From positions 460,001-524,000 of the forward strand of contig NZ_CP094226.1 of NCBI RefSeq assembly GCF_022749195.1: 64,000 nt of DNA. Direction: 5' to 3'. A program made the translations under genes and the position numbers. The notes below the pieces were generated by a model, which worked only from the letters and a program-made list of their open reading frames with translations, made no database searches and was not told where the DNA came from. Shown one piece after another: positions 7,505 through 19,902 of the stretch. The DNA comes from Streptococcus oralis. GTDB taxonomy: Bacteria > Bacillota > Bacilli > Lactobacillales > Streptococcaceae. Each line of letters starts with the position of its first letter. The first letter of the stretch is position 1.

Positions 7505-8401
7505 ATGGAAAGCGTTGGTGATGTAATCAAACGTCAGACAAGTCGTTTTCAGTATCAGGACTTGGTCCAGCAGATCATGAAGGACCCCGATGTAGCGGCT
7601 TTTATCCAGAAAGAATCCCTCAGCCCAGAGGAGTTGAATCGTAGCATCTCCAAGTTCAACCAATATATCACAGAACGGGATAAGTTTCTTCGTGGGGATG
7701 CGGACTATATAGCGCGTGGCTACAAGCCTATCTTGGTTATGAATCACGGCTATGCGGATGTGTCTTATGAAGAAACACCAGAACTAATCGCAGCAGAAAA
7801 AGAGGCTGCAATTAAGAATCGTCTTAAGTTGATCAATCTACCAGCAAGTCTCAAGAAAGCGAAATTGGCTCAGATTGACCTGGATGATCTAGGACGCTTG
7901 CCGATTTTTGAGAGACTCTATTCCTTTGTTGACCTTTACCCAAGTATCCGAAAAGGCCTCTATCTTTACGGAGATTTTGGTGTTGGAAAGAGTTTCATGA
8001 TGGCAGCCTTAGCTCATGACCTATCTGAAAAACGTGGGGCATCAACGACGATTCTCCACTATCCAAGCTTTGTCATTGATGTGAAAAATGCCATTGGTGA
8101 AGGATCAGTGAAGACCTTGGTGGATGACATCAAGTTAGCAGAAGTCCTGGTCTTGGATGATATTGGTGCAGAGCAGTCGACACCTTGGGTGCGTGATGAG
8201 ATTCTTCAAGTCATTCTTCAGTACCGCATGCAGGAAGATTTGCCGACCTTCTTTACTTCCAACTTTAATTTCCAAGATTTGGAAAAACATTTTGCCAAAG
8301 GAAAGAATGGAAATGACGAGACTTGGGAAGCTAGACGGGTTATGGAGCGAATCCGTTATTTGGCTGAGGAAACGAGACTAGAAGGAGAAAATCGCCGATG
8401 A
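7505..8401 (+). CDS. dnaI: primosomal protein DnaI (helicase loader)
   Basis: AAA+ ATPase that loads the replicative helicase, 298 aa. The N-terminal helicase-binding domain covers about residues 1-100. The ATPase domain has Walker A GDFGVGKS (about residues 156-163) and Walker B VLVLDDIGAEQ. Sensor residues are in FFTSNFNF and the arginine finger region in RRVMERIRYL. It overlaps the nitroreductase start by 4 bases. Confidence 0.95.
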   Translation: MESVGDVIKRQTSRFQYQDLVQQIMKDPDVAAFIQKESLSPEELNRSISKFNQYITERDKFLRGDADYIARGYKPILVMNHGYADVSYEETPELIAAEKEAAIKNRLKLINLPASLKKAKLAQIDLDDLGRLPIFERLYSFVDLYPSIRKGLYLYGDFGVGKSFMMAALAHDLSEKRGASTTILHYPSFVIDVKNAIGEGSVKTLVDDIKLAEVLVLDDIGAEQSTPWVRDEILQVILQYRMQEDLPTFFTSNFNFQDLEKHFAKGKNGNDETWEARRVMERIRYLAEETRLEGENRR

Positions 8402-9111
8402 CAGAAACCATTAAACTGATGAAAGCTCATACTTCAGTTCGTCGCTTTAAGGAGGAAGAAATTCCTCAAGCAGACTTGGAAGAGATTTTGACTGCTGGGC
8501 AAATGGCGTCATCTTGGAAAAATTTCCAATCCTACTCTGTGATTCTTGTGCGCAGTCAAGAGAAGAAAAATGCCTTATATGAACTGGTTCCTCAGGAAGC
8601 CATTCGTCAGTCAGCTGCCTTTTTGCTTTTTGTCGGTGACTTGAACCGAGCTGAAAAGGGAGCAAGTCTTCATACAGAAACTTTCCAACCTCAAGGAGTG
8701 GAAGGTCTCCTCATCACGTCTGTGGACGCTGCACTTGCTGGGCAAAATACCTTGCTTGCGGCTGAGAGTCTGGGATATGGTGGTATGATTATCGGTTTGG
8801 TCCGTTACAAGTCGGAAGAAGTGGCAGCGCTCTTTAACCTGCCTGACTATACCTACCCTGTTTTTGGGATTGCCCTTGGCGTGCCAGATCAACAACACGA
8901 TGTCAAACCAAGACTGCCTTTGAACCAAGTGGTTTTTGAAGAAGAATACCAAGAACAGCCAGTAGCGGCGATTTTGGACTATGATCAAGTTCAGGCAGAC
9001 TATGCTGGTGCGCGTGCGACGACCTCTTGGAGTCAACGTTTGGCTGAGCAGTTTGGTCAAGCCGAACCTAGTTCAACTCGGAAGAATCTAGAACAGAAAA
9101 AGTTATTGTAG
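8398..9111 (+). CDS. nitroreductase family NADPH-dependent oxidoreductase
   Basis: FMN-dependent oxidoreductase of 237 aa related to NfsA/FRP flavin and nitro-group reductases. The N-terminal FMN-phosphate binding stretch HTSVRRFKEEEIP and the motif MASSWKNFQSYSVI are typical. The region SLGYGGMIIGLVR corresponds to the second FMN contact. It sits between dnaI and der in the operon (4-base overlap upstream, 13-base gap downstream). The physiological substrate is unknown. Confidence 0.9.
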   Translation: MTETIKLMKAHTSVRRFKEEEIPQADLEEILTAGQMASSWKNFQSYSVILVRSQEKKNALYELVPQEAIRQSAAFLLFVGDLNRAEKGASLHTETFQPQGVEGLLITSVDAALAGQNTLLAAESLGYGGMIIGLVRYKSEEVAALFNLPDYTYPVFGIALGVPDQQHDVKPRLPLNQVVFEEEYQEQPVAAILDYDQVQADYAGARATTSWSQRLAEQFGQAEPSSTRKNLEQKKLL

Positions 9112-9124
9112 AAAGTGAGAAAAC

Positions 9125-10435
9125 ATGGCCTTACCAACTATTGCCATTGTGGGACGTCCCAATGTTGGGAAATCAACCCTATTTAATCGGATCGCTGGTG
9201 AGCGGATCTCCATCGTAGAAGATGTCGAGGGCGTGACACGTGACCGTATCTATGCAACGGGTGAGTGGCTCAATCGTTCTTTTAGTATGATTGATACTGG
9301 AGGGATTGACGATGTCGATGCTCCCTTCATGGAACAAATCAAGCACCAGGCAGAAATCGCTATGGAAGAAGCGGATGTTATCGTTTTTGTGGTGTCTGGA
9401 AAAGAAGGAATCACAGATGCAGATGAGTACGTAGCTCGCAAACTCTATAAAACCCATAAACCTGTTATCCTTGCCGTTAACAAGGTTGACAACCCAGAAA
9501 TGCGAAATGATATCTTTGATTTCTATGCGCTAGGATTGGGTGAACCGTTGCCAATTTCGTCTGTCCACGGTATCGGTACGGGTGATGTGCTGGATGCCAT
9601 TGTGGAAAATCTACCACACGAAGTTGAAGAAGAAAATCCAGATGTCATTAAATTTAGCTTGATTGGCCGTCCTAATGTTGGAAAATCAAGCTTGATCAAC
9701 GCTATTTTGGGAGAAGACCGCGTGATTGCTAGCCCTGTTGCTGGAACGACTCGCGATGCCATTGATACCCATTTTACAGATGCTGATGGACAAGAGTTCA
9801 TCATGATTGATACAGCTGGTATGCGTAAGTCTGGTAAAGTCTATGAAAATACGGAGAAATATTCTGTCATGCGTGCCATGCGTGCCATTGATCGTTCTGA
9901 CGTGGTCTTGATGGTCCTTAATGCCGAAGAAGGTATCCGTGAGTACGACAAGCGTATTGCAGGTTTTGCCCACGAAGCCGGTAAAGGGATGATCATCGTG
10001 GTCAATAAGTGGGATACCCTTGAGAAAGATAACCACACCATGAAAAAATGGGAAGAAGATATCCGTGAGCAGTTCCAATATCTGCCTTATGCACCGATTG
10101 TCTTTGTATCCGCTCTCACCAAGCAACGTCTCCATAAACTGCCTGAGATGATCAAGCAAATTAGCGAGAGTCAAAACACACGGATTCCATCAGCTGTCTT
10201 GAATGATGTCATTATGGATGCCATTGCTATCAATCCAACACCGACAGACAAAGGAAAACGCCTCAAGATTTTCTACGCTACCCAAGTGGCAACCAAGCCA
10301 CCAACCTTTGTCATTTTTGTCAACGAAGAAGAACTCATGCATTTCTCTTACTTGCGTTTCTTGGAAAATCAAATCCGCAAGGCCTTCGTCTTTGAAGGAA
10401 CCCCGATTCACTTGATTGCAAGAAAACGCAAGTAA
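9125..10435 (+). CDS. der: ribosome biogenesis GTPase Der (EngA)
   Basis: Essential double-GTPase that matures the 50S subunit, 436 aa, full length. Two G domains are visible: [14 protein letters not shown] (about residues 9-22) and [14 protein letters not shown] (about residues 182-195). Each has DxxG (DTGGI and DTAGM) and NKxD (NKVD and NKWD). A KH-like C-terminal domain follows. It ends the nrdR-dnaB-dnaI-nitroreductase-der run, with a terminator 32 bases downstream. Confidence 0.98.
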   Translation: MALPTIAIVGRPNVGKSTLFNRIAGERISIVEDVEGVTRDRIYATGEWLNRSFSMIDTGGIDDVDAPFMEQIKHQAEIAMEEADVIVFVVSGKEGITDADEYVARKLYKTHKPVILAVNKVDNPEMRNDIFDFYALGLGEPLPISSVHGIGTGDVLDAIVENLPHEVEEENPDVIKFSLIGRPNVGKSSLINAILGEDRVIASPVAGTTRDAIDTHFTDADGQEFIMIDTAGMRKSGKVYENTEKYSVMRAMRAIDRSDVVLMVLNAEEGIREYDKRIAGFAHEAGKGMIIVVNKWDTLEKDNHTMKKWEEDIREQFQYLPYAPIVFVSALTKQRLHKLPEMIKQISESQNTRIPSAVLNDVIMDAIAINPTPTDKGKRLKIFYATQVATKPPTFVIFVNEEELMHFSYLRFLENQIRKAFVFEGTPIHLIARKRK

Positions 10436-10466
10436 ACCTTGCTTGTTTTCCTATAAGAATAAATTG

Positions 10467-10494
10467 AAAGAAGACTTCATAGTCTTCTTTTTTC
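10467..10494 (+). terminator. der terminator
   Basis: A 9-bp stem AAAGAAGAC/GTCTTCTTT with loop TTCATA, then a T run. Confidence 0.85.
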
Positions 10495-10571
10495 TATACT
10501 AAAAGGGGAGAAAAGAACCTGCCAAATTGGAGGATAATCTGTCATCAAATTTCAATCATTCTCCTATCTTT

Positions 10572-10627
10572 TGTAATCTATTTGTAATGAAAATGCACTT
10601 TCTTTGTAAAAATCAAAATGCTATAAT
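10572..10627 (+). promoter_or_regulatory. WalR/VicR-type boxes and promoter
   Basis: TGTAAT (10572) and TGTAAT (10583) are separated by exactly 5 bases, matching the WalR/VicR direct repeat TGTWAH-N5-TGTWAH. A third TGTAAA at 10605 is in the same 11-bp phase. An extended -10 TGCTATAAT (TATAAT 10622-10627) follows with no good -35; the third box sits near the -35 position. This arrangement suits activation by a WalR-like response regulator. Confidence 0.65.
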
Positions 10628-10663
10628 TCCTTAAATCAATTTTCCTTTATCAGGGAGGTTATT

Positions 10664-11515
10664 ATGAAAAAAAGCAGATTATTTAAACATAGTTTGTTGG
10701 TTCGCTTGCTTGGGTTGCTGATGGCCTTTCTCTTCTTGTCAGCATTCACAGCACCTGAAAAACCTGAGTACGGGATCTATGACCCGGATCATTATTTAAC
10801 GGATGAGACTATAAGTCAGATTCGGGAATTGAATAATGTAAATAGTAAAAAATCAGAAAAATTCCAGATGGGTGTTTACGTTGTGAAAAGCCTAGATGGA
10901 GAAACAATCGAGACTGTGGCTAATGAAACAGCTAGGGCTTGGAAGATTGGCTACTCGGGAGACAATCACGGTGTCTTGATTGTGGTAGCAGTCCAAGATA
11001 GAAAATCACGGATTGAAACCAGTAATAATGTGGCCAGTAAGATCACTGACTATCAGACTCACAGGTTCTTGACAACAGCACGTCCTTACTTTAAAAATGG
11101 TGACTATAACAAGGGTGTTCTCTCAATAGTCAATAATCTCAACTACATGTTCTATAGTGGATCGAGTACGACTGCTTCAAGTTCTAAAAGTAGCTACGGC
11201 TATACTACCAACTCTAGTCGCTTAAGGGAACTTGAAAGGTATGCTGGTGAGAGCAGTTCTTCGAGACGGCATCGAAAAAGCAGTTCGAGTGACGGAGTTA
11301 TCGGATTTGGAATTCTCATTTACTTCATCGTGATGATTATCGGATTTATATCTGGAGGTCGTGGTAGCGGTTCACATGGTGATGATTCTGGCAGTGGCTG
11401 GTGGGGCGGTGACTCATCAGACTCAGGTTCCTCTTGGTCTGATTCGGGCTCCGACTCATCTGGAGGCTGGGACGGCGGTGGCTTTGATGGCGGTGGTTCG
11501 TCTGATGACTGGTGA
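10664..11515 (+). CDS. TPM-domain (YgcG family) secreted/membrane protein
   Basis: A 283-aa protein with a signal peptide or N-terminal anchor (residues 1 to about 30), then a TPM domain (about residues 35-155) of the type once called a repair or phosphatase domain. A Ser-rich linker, one transmembrane segment (about residues 206-225, VIGFGILIYFIVMIIGFI) and a Gly/Ser/Asp/Trp-rich tail (SGSGWWGGDSSDSG...) follow. It starts behind AGGGAGG. It precedes a LemA gene, a common pairing of unknown role in the envelope. The phased TGTAAT boxes upstream suggest control by the cell-wall regulator WalR/VicR. Confidence 0.87.
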   Translation: MKKSRLFKHSLLVRLLGLLMAFLFLSAFTAPEKPEYGIYDPDHYLTDETISQIRELNNVNSKKSEKFQMGVYVVKSLDGETIETVANETARAWKIGYSGDNHGVLIVVAVQDRKSRIETSNNVASKITDYQTHRFLTTARPYFKNGDYNKGVLSIVNNLNYMFYSGSSTTASSSKSSYGYTTNSSRLRELERYAGESSSSRRHRKSSSSDGVIGFGILIYFIVMIIGFISGGRGSGSHGDDSGSGWWGGDSSDSGSSWSDSGSDSSGGWDGGGFDGGGSSDDW

Positions 11516-11675
11516 GTGATCATATATTGCACAAACCGATTTCTCCATACAGTAAGGTGACTCCTTTGCAAGAGTTCACTCCTTAATTAAAAATAAAAAC
11601 AAAGTTTGGGAAATTGATTTAAAATCTGAGTATTTTCTCAGAAAAGTTAATAAAAGAAAGTGTTAAGGTTTTGAT

Positions 11676-12272
11676 ATGAAACAAAATAAAGTAATTCTCT
11701 CAATAGTGGCGATTTTCTTTGGACTACTAATTCTGGGAAGTTGTTCCGCAGTGACGACCTATAATGGTCTGGTTGGTGAACAGACTAAGGTGGAGCAGGC
11801 TCAGGCCGATGTCTCGACAGCCCTCCAACGTCGTTCGGACTTGATTGGTAACTTGGTGGAGTCCGTTAAAGGACAAATGAATCATGAAACCGAAGTCTTT
11901 ACCAAGATTGCGGATGCTAGAGCTAAAATCGGTAGTAGCTCAGTGACATCGGAAGAAAACCAAAAGGCTCAGGGCGAATTGAGCTCCGCTCTTTCCCGCT
12001 TGATTTCCTTGACGGAGAATTATCCAGAACTCAAGAGCAATCAAAATGTTGAGCAACTAATGGTCGAACTTTCAGGCAGTGAAAATCGTATCTTTGTAGC
12101 ACGCAAGGACTATAATAAGGTTGCAGCTGAGTACAATCAAAAGTTGAGAAGTTTTCCAACCGTGCTTTTTGCGAATATGATGAACTTTAAAGAAGCTGAA
12201 ACCTTTAAAGAAACAGAAGAAGCCAAGACAGTTCCTAAGGTCGATTTTGGAACATCTTCATCAAGTCAATAA
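11676..12272 (+). CDS. lemA: LemA family protein
   Basis: A 198-aa LemA protein with a hydrophobic N-terminal segment (residues 5-22) ending in LGSCS, which could be a lipobox. The LemA helical bundle follows (about residues 28-185), with the family signature YNGLVGEQTKVEQAQADVSTALQRRSDLIGNLVE. The C-terminal tail is short and Ser-rich. LemA proteins are membrane-anchored and of unknown function; pairing with a TPM protein is recurrent. The 160-base gap after the TPM gene holds only a weak imperfect hairpin near 11554-11576. Confidence 0.9.
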   Translation: MKQNKVILSIVAIFFGLLILGSCSAVTTYNGLVGEQTKVEQAQADVSTALQRRSDLIGNLVESVKGQMNHETEVFTKIADARAKIGSSSVTSEENQKAQGELSSALSRLISLTENYPELKSNQNVEQLMVELSGSENRIFVARKDYNKVAAEYNQKLRSFPTVLFANMMNFKEAETFKETEEAKTVPKVDFGTSSSSQ

Positions 12273-12330
12273 AGTGAATCAGCCTATGAATAAAGGAATT
12301 TCTCTAGTATGACTAGTGATTTTAAACCCG

Positions 12331-12359
12331 AACCTGGAAAGTTTTTTCCAGGTTTTTTT
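12331..12359 (+). terminator. lemA terminator
   Basis: Stem CCTGGAAA/TTTCCAGG followed by seven T residues. A TATAAT (12361-12366) follows directly and probably drives the next small gene. Confidence 0.85.
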
Positions 12360-12404
12360 GGTATAATAAAAGGGAAGAGACAGTGACTCAAATGGAGGTT
12401 TGCT

Positions 12405-12695
12405 ATGGAGAAAACAAAAGCCTTTCTTGAAGCGCACTACAAGAGATATGTTCTTACGATTTGCCTTCTCTGGTTCCTCATGTTTTTCCTTCCTTGGGAT
12501 TGGCAAATAGGAGGAGTTGCAGTATATTATTTCGTTATGAGAAAACTCTTTGTGGTTTTTGGCGTTTTATCTATCCTATACTCCGTGCTGATTAAAAAAA
12601 TCAGTCTTCTCATCTTTGGCATCATCTTTTGCTTGGCCTTCTGGCTCAATCTCTTTTGGTATTTTGGTATATTGCCTGTATTCTTGGGAAATTAA
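12405..12695 (+). CDS. small hypothetical membrane protein
   Basis: A 96-aa protein with a short charged N-terminus (MEKTKAFLEAHYKRY) and three hydrophobic segments (about residues 16-32, 41-60, 66-92). I do not recognise a family. ATG 12405 is preceded by GGAGG with suitable spacing. It has its own TATAAT just after the lemA terminator and its own terminator downstream, so it is monocistronic. Confidence 0.72.
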   Translation: MEKTKAFLEAHYKRYVLTICLLWFLMFFLPWDWQIGGVAVYYFVMRKLFVVFGVLSILYSVLIKKISLLIFGIIFCLAFWLNLFWYFGILPVFLGN

Positions 12696-12707
12696 ACATT
12701 AAAAAAT

Positions 12708-12738
12708 AAAGGACTAGACTAGCTTCTAGTCCTTTTTT
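12708..12738 (+). terminator. terminator
   Basis: A 10-bp stem AAAGGACTAG/CTAGTCCTTT followed by T residues, ending the small membrane-protein gene. Confidence 0.85.
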
Positions 12739-12837
12739 CTTTCTTATTAAAATAGTTGGAGATATAAAAATAATTTTGTTGACAGCTGTCTGTATGATAT
12801 AATAAGTCCCGTAAAAGAAGATTAAGGGATTTGAAAA

Positions 12838-13608
12838 ATGGCTAAAAAAGTAAAAGATTATTATGACTTGGCTTATGCTATGGATTTGAGTCGACGGTTG
12901 CAAAAAGCATCCGTTGCCTTTGATGGACAAAAGTTTAGGCTCTTGTTAGAAAAAGACTTGGAAAATTTGGAGTTTAGCCAGCGTCAAGAACTCTTGGCTA
13001 AAAGTATCAAAGAATGTCTTCCCTTATCTTATCAGGACTCTCTCAAGGTTTTTGAGAAAATTTTGGGTCCTGAGTTAGAGGGTGGTTTAGGTATGTTCTC
13101 AGAAGGATATTGGCTTTGGCCAATCGGAAAATATGTAGAGCTATATGGGGACAAGGAATTTGAATTGAGCGCGGCCTTTAGTAAGGAACTAACCAAGCGA
13201 TTTACTGGAGAATTTTCTATGAGACCTTTGCTGGCTCGCTATCCTAAGGCTACAATGGCTTTGCTGTTAGAATGGAGTCGGGATGAAAATTTGCGCGTTC
13301 GCAGACTTGCCAGCGAATGTATGCGTATCCGTCTGCCTTGGGCTAAGAGACAAACCGTGGTATTGGATTATTTTGAGGATTTCACCACTATTCTGACCAA
13401 TCTAAAGGATGATAGAGACAAGTCCATTCAAAAAAGTGTAGCCAATAATCTAAATGATTTGTACAAGGAAGACCCTGATAAGTTTGAAAGGATTCTTCAA
13501 ACTTGGCAAAAGGAGGAGCTGAGTCCAAGTTGTGCTTGGATCATCAAGCATGCATCACGAACAAAAAACAAAAAGGTAGCCACAGAAGATTTATGCAAAA
13601 AAAGCTGA
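12838..13608 (+). CDS. DNA alkylation repair protein (HEAT-like, AlkC/AlkD type)
   Basis: A 256-aa all-helical protein of the alkylation repair glycosylase superfamily (excises alkylated purines). The central part has HEAT-like helices (LARYPKATMALLLEWSRDENLRVRRLASECMRIRLPW), and DDRDKSIQKSVANNLNDLYKEDPDKF is the typical C-terminal repeat. The family is recognised from the RRLASE and VANNLND patterns; the exact subfamily is less sure. It lies alone between a terminator and the secA promoter. Confidence 0.82.
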   Translation: MAKKVKDYYDLAYAMDLSRRLQKASVAFDGQKFRLLLEKDLENLEFSQRQELLAKSIKECLPLSYQDSLKVFEKILGPELEGGLGMFSEGYWLWPIGKYVELYGDKEFELSAAFSKELTKRFTGEFSMRPLLARYPKATMALLLEWSRDENLRVRRLASECMRIRLPWAKRQTVVLDYFEDFTTILTNLKDDRDKSIQKSVANNLNDLYKEDPDKFERILQTWQKEELSPSCAWIIKHASRTKNKKVATEDLCKKS

Positions 13609-13649
13609 ATTTTGGCTGGCCTTTTCCGTTGTAAATTAAGGATTCTTTC

Positions 13650-13678
13650 TTGAAAAATAATGGTAAATATGCTAAAAT
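13650..13678 (+). promoter_or_regulatory. secA promoter
   Basis: -35 TTGAAA (13650-13655), 17-bp spacer and -10 TAAAAT (13673-13678). Leader of about 40 bases to the ATG at 13724. Confidence 0.75.
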
Positions 13679-13723
13679 GAAAAGAACATTCTAAAATATT
13701 CAGAATAAAAAGTAAGGAAAATC

Positions 13724-16237
<2,514 letters not shown>

Positions 16238-16316
16238 TATGAGATAAGATACAGGCGGATACCTGGTAAAAATCATTTTTTGCTTGGTGTCCGTTTGCTT
16301 TATAAGGAGATGAATC

Positions 16317-17348
16317 ATGGTATTTAAAGCTAAAAGTCCTAAAATTAACATTGAAGAAGTTCGCGCCTTGTCTAAATTAGAGGGAGCGGCTCTTGCGAGA
16401 AAAAATCAACGTGATCAGGAATTGGAAGCCATCATCCGTGGGGAAGACCAGCGTATTCTCTTGGTGATTGGACCATGTTCATCTGATAACGAAGAGGCGG
16501 TTCTTGAGTATGCCAAGCGTCTATCTGCTTTGCAAGAAGAGGTCAAAGACCGTATTTTTATGGTCATGCGTGTCTATACGGCTAAACCTCGCACCAATGG
16601 AGATGGCTATAAGGGCTTGATTCATCAACCAAATGCGACAGAAGCTCCTAGCTTGATCAATGGGATCAAGGCTGTTCGTCAGCTCCACTACCGCGTGATT
16701 ACCGAGACGGGAATGACAACAGCGGATGAGATGCTTTATCCTGAAAATCTTCCGCTGGTGGATGATTTGATTTCTTATATGGCTGTTGGAGCTCGTTCTG
16801 TAGAGGATCAACAGCACCGTTTTGTAGCGAGTGGAGCAGACTTTTCAACAGGATTTAAAAATCCCACATCTGGAAATCTCAATGTCATGTTTAACGGGAT
16901 TTACGCAGCGCAAAATAAACAGAGTTTCCTTTTCCTCGGTAAAGAGGTGGAAACAACGGGGAATCCATTGTCCCACGCCATTCTTCGCGGAGCCTTGAAC
17001 GAATACGGGAAAAATATTCCTAACTACTACTATGACAATTTGATGGATACCATTGATCAGTATGAAAAGATGGGCTTGGAAAATCCCTTTATCATCATCG
17101 ATACCAATCATGATAATTCGGGCAAGCAGTACATGGATCAAATCCGTATCGTTCGTCAGACCTTGATTAACCGTGACTGGAATGAGAAGATCAAAAAATA
17201 CGTTCGTGGTTTTATGATTGAGTCCTATCTAGAAGATGGACGTCAAAATGAGCCAGAAGTTTTTGGTAAGTCCATTACAGATCCGTGTCTCGGATGGGAC
17301 AACTCAGAAGCACTTGTTCGCGAAATTTACCAAACGCTAGGAGAGTAA
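16317..17348 (+). CDS. aroG: DAHP synthase, copy 1
   Basis: 3-deoxy-7-phosphoheptulonate synthase of the AroFGH type, 343 aa. It condenses phosphoenolpyruvate with erythrose-4-phosphate, the first step of the shikimate pathway. Motifs include [18 protein letters not shown], the sugar-phosphate site [16 protein letters not shown], and [10 protein letters not shown]. The next gene encodes a same-length paralogue one base downstream of this stop codon. The two may differ in feedback control by aromatic amino acids, which the sequence alone does not show. Confidence 0.95.
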   Translation: MVFKAKSPKINIEEVRALSKLEGAALARKNQRDQELEAIIRGEDQRILLVIGPCSSDNEEAVLEYAKRLSALQEEVKDRIFMVMRVYTAKPRTNGDGYKGLIHQPNATEAPSLINGIKAVRQLHYRVITETGMTTADEMLYPENLPLVDDLISYMAVGARSVEDQQHRFVASGADFSTGFKNPTSGNLNVMFNGIYAAQNKQSFLFLGKEVETTGNPLSHAILRGALNEYGKNIPNYYYDNLMDTIDQYEKMGLENPFIIIDTNHDNSGKQYMDQIRIVRQTLINRDWNEKIKKYVRGFMIESYLEDGRQNEPEVFGKSITDPCLGWDNSEALVREIYQTLGE

Positions 17349-17349
17349 G

Positions 17350-18381
17350 ATGGCATTTATCGAAAAAGGTCAAGAAATTGATATTGAAGCAATCAAGGCT
17401 GCGACCCAGTTGTCACCTGAAGCCTTGCGAAAGAAAGAAGCCCGCGATAGAGAGTTGGCAGCCATCATCTCGGGTGAGGACGACCGAATCCTTTTGGTGA
17501 TGGGACCGTGTTCTTCAGACAATGAAGAAGCTGTGCTCGAATATGCTCGTCGCTTAGCAGACTTGCAGAAAAAAATTGCGGATAAAATTTTTATCGTGAT
17601 GCGTGTCTATACGGCTAAACCTCGTACTAATGGAGATGGTTATAAGGGCATGATTCATCAGCCAAATACCAGTGAAGCGCCTAGTCTCATCAATGGTTTG
17701 CAGGCTGTTCGTCAGCTACACTACCGAGTGATTACCGAAACTGGATTGACGACAGCTGATGAGATGCTTTATCCGTCAAATCTCGTTTTGATTGATGATC
17801 TAGTCAGCTACCATGCTGTAGGGGCTCGTTCAGTAGAAGACCAGGAACACCGTTTTGTAGCGTCTGGGATTGATGCTCCAGTTGGGATGAAAAATCCAAC
17901 ATCTGGGAACCTTGGGGTCATGTTTAATGCCATCTATGCGGCTCAAAACAAGCAAACCTTCCTTTACCATGGCCAAGAAGTGGAAACTTCAGGAAATCCT
18001 TTGGCTCACGTTATCCTTCGTGGCGCCATGAACGAATATGGTAAAAATGAACCCAATTTCTACTATGAAACCCTCTTAAATGCCATCAATCGTTATGAGA
18101 CCATGGGACTTGAAAATCCCTTCATTATCATCGATACCAATCATGACAATTCTGGCAAGCAGTATATGGAACAAATTCGTATTGTGCGTCAAGCCTTGCT
18201 GAATCGTGACTGGAATGAAAAGATTAAAAAGACGGTTCGAGGCTTTATGATCGAATCTTACCTAGCAGACGGTCGCCAAAATCAACCAGAGGTCTTTGGT
18301 TGTTCCATTACCGACCCTTGTCTAGGTTGGGAAAATACAGTAGCCTTGGTAGAAGAAATTTATACTACCTTAACAAAATAA
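17350..18381 (+). CDS. aroG: DAHP synthase, copy 2
   Basis: Second AroFGH-type DAHP synthase, also 343 aa and clearly a tandem paralogue of the preceding gene. The motif set is the same ([44 protein letters not shown]), but many substitutions show the duplication is old. The ATG overlaps the ribosome-binding region at the end of copy 1 (GAGAGTAAG ATG), so the two are translated from one message. A terminator-like hairpin follows at 18393-18419. Confidence 0.95.
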   Translation: MAFIEKGQEIDIEAIKAATQLSPEALRKKEARDRELAAIISGEDDRILLVMGPCSSDNEEAVLEYARRLADLQKKIADKIFIVMRVYTAKPRTNGDGYKGMIHQPNTSEAPSLINGLQAVRQLHYRVITETGLTTADEMLYPSNLVLIDDLVSYHAVGARSVEDQEHRFVASGIDAPVGMKNPTSGNLGVMFNAIYAAQNKQTFLYHGQEVETSGNPLAHVILRGAMNEYGKNEPNFYYETLLNAINRYETMGLENPFIIIDTNHDNSGKQYMEQIRIVRQALLNRDWNEKIKKTVRGFMIESYLADGRQNQPEVFGCSITDPCLGWENTVALVEEIYTTLTK

Positions 18382-18392
18382 GTGAAAAGGAT

Positions 18393-18419
18393 GGAGTTGG
18401 GGGAATCTCAACTCCTTTT
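18393..18419 (+). terminator. terminator-like hairpin before acpS
   Basis: Stem GGAGTTG (18393-18399) / CAACTCC (18409-18415) followed by TTTTG. It lies directly in front of acpS and may limit read-through from the DAHP synthase pair. Confidence 0.6.
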
Positions 18420-18425
18420 GTGAGT

Positions 18426-18788
18426 ATGATAGTTGGACACGGAATTGACATCGAAGAATTAGCTTCGATAGAAAGTGCAGTTACACGACGTGAGGGCTTT
18501 GCCAAGCGCGTGCTGACACCTAAAGAAATGGAGCGCTTTGCCAGTCTCAGAGGGCGCAGACAGATCGAATACTTGGCAGGCCGCTGGTCAGCTAAGGAGG
18601 CCTTTTCTAAGGCTATGGGAACTGGTATTGGCAAACTGACCTTTCAGGATTTGGAAGTTTTGAACAATGAACGCGGGGCTCCCTATTTTAGTCAGGCACC
18701 ATTTTCAGGAAAGATTTGGCTATCGATCAGCCATACAGATCAGTTTGTGACAGCCAGTGTCATTTTGGAGGAAAATCATGAAAGCTAG
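18426..18788 (+). CDS. acpS: holo-[acyl-carrier-protein] synthase AcpS
   Basis: Transfers the phosphopantetheine arm of CoA to ACP; 120 aa, normal length. The magnesium-binding GHGIDIEEL motif is at the N-terminus (D8), [16 protein letters not shown] carries the catalytic E, and LSISHTD is in the C-terminal part. The frame is open upstream, but conserved sequence starts at MIVGHGID, so ATG 18426 is used; a GTG two codons earlier is an alternative, and no strong ribosome-binding site is visible. It overlaps alr by 11 bases. Confidence 0.94.
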   Translation: MIVGHGIDIEELASIESAVTRREGFAKRVLTPKEMERFASLRGRRQIEYLAGRWSAKEAFSKAMGTGIGKLTFQDLEVLNNERGAPYFSQAPFSGKIWLSISHTDQFVTASVILEENHES

Positions 18789-19881
18789 TCCACATAGACC
18801 AACCAAGGCTCTGATATGTCTAGAAGCTATTCAACAAAATATCCATCAAATGGGGGTTCATATCCCTGAAGGGACGCTCAAGTGGGCAGTGGTTAAGGCC
18901 AACGCATACGGGCATGGGGCTGTTGCCGTTGCCAAGGCCATTCAGGATGATGTCGATGGTTTTTGTGTTTCTAATATTGATGAAGCTATTGAACTTCGTC
19001 AGGCTGGAGTTAGCAAGAAAATCCTCATCTTAGGAGTTTCTGAAATAGAAGCTATTGGCCTAGCTAAAGAATACGACATCACTTTGACGGTGGCTGGACT
19101 GGAGTGGATTCAAGCACTCTTAGCTACTGGTGCTGATTTATCTGGCTTATCTGTTCACCTTAAGATTGACTCAGGGATGGGTCGGATTGGTTTTCGAGAG
19201 GCCAGTGAGGCTGAGCAAGCTCAAGACTTGCTCAAGCAACACGGTGCTCGTGTTGAGGGGATTTTTACTCACTTTGCTACTGCAGATGAAGAATCAGATG
19301 CCTACTTTAATAGTCAGTTAGAACGATTTAAAGCTATTTTGGCAAGTATGAAGGAAGTGCCAGAGCAGATTCATGCTAGCAACTCGGCAACGACCCTCTG
19401 GCATGCAGAGACTATTTTCAATGCAGTCCGTATGGGAGATGCCATGTATGGTCTGAATCCAAGTGGAGAGGTCTTGGCCTTACCTTATGACTTGACTCCA
19501 GCCTTGACCTTGGAATCTGCCCTGGTTCATGTTAAGACAGTTCCAGCTGGAGCTTGCATGGGCTATGGAGCAACTTATCAGGCGGATAGTGAGCAAATCA
19601 TCGCGACTGTGCCAATCGGCTATGCGGATGGTTGGACACGAGACATGCAAAATTTCACTGTCTTGGTAGATGGACAAGCTTGCCCAATCGTCGGACGAGT
19701 ATCAATGGACCAAATCACTATTCGACTGCCTAAGGTTTATCCGCTAGGAACAAAAGTAACCCTGATCGGTACCGACGGTGACAAGGAAATCACAGCAACT
19801 CAGGTAGCGGCCTACCGTGGAACTATTAACTATGAGGTGCTTTGTCTCCTCAGCGATCGCATTCCTCGAGAATATTATTAA
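18778..19881 (+). CDS. alr: alanine racemase
   Basis: PLP enzyme that supplies D-alanine for peptidoglycan, 367 aa. The PLP lysine is K40 in [11 protein letters not shown], and the catalytic tyrosine lies in CMGYGATY. The C-terminal beta domain is complete ([12 protein letters not shown]). ATG 18778 lies inside the acpS end behind GGAGGAAA, and gives the N-terminus [17 protein letters not shown] expected for the family. It forms the common streptococcal acpS-alr-recG run. Confidence 0.97.
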   Translation: MKASPHRPTKALICLEAIQQNIHQMGVHIPEGTLKWAVVKANAYGHGAVAVAKAIQDDVDGFCVSNIDEAIELRQAGVSKKILILGVSEIEAIGLAKEYDITLTVAGLEWIQALLATGADLSGLSVHLKIDSGMGRIGFREASEAEQAQDLLKQHGARVEGIFTHFATADEESDAYFNSQLERFKAILASMKEVPEQIHASNSATTLWHAETIFNAVRMGDAMYGLNPSGEVLALPYDLTPALTLESALVHVKTVPAGACMGYGATYQADSEQIIATVPIGYADGWTRDMQNFTVLVDGQACPIVGRVSMDQITIRLPKVYPLGTKVTLIGTDGDKEITATQVAAYRGTINYEVLCLLSDRIPREYY

Positions 19882-19902
19882 AACTAAGAAAGGAGGGGGA
19901 GC

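Noticed and set aside
16317..18381. Tandem DAHP synthases as a novelty
   Set aside because: Two adjacent copies are the normal arrangement in pneumococcus and relatives, as I recall, so this is reported only as annotation.
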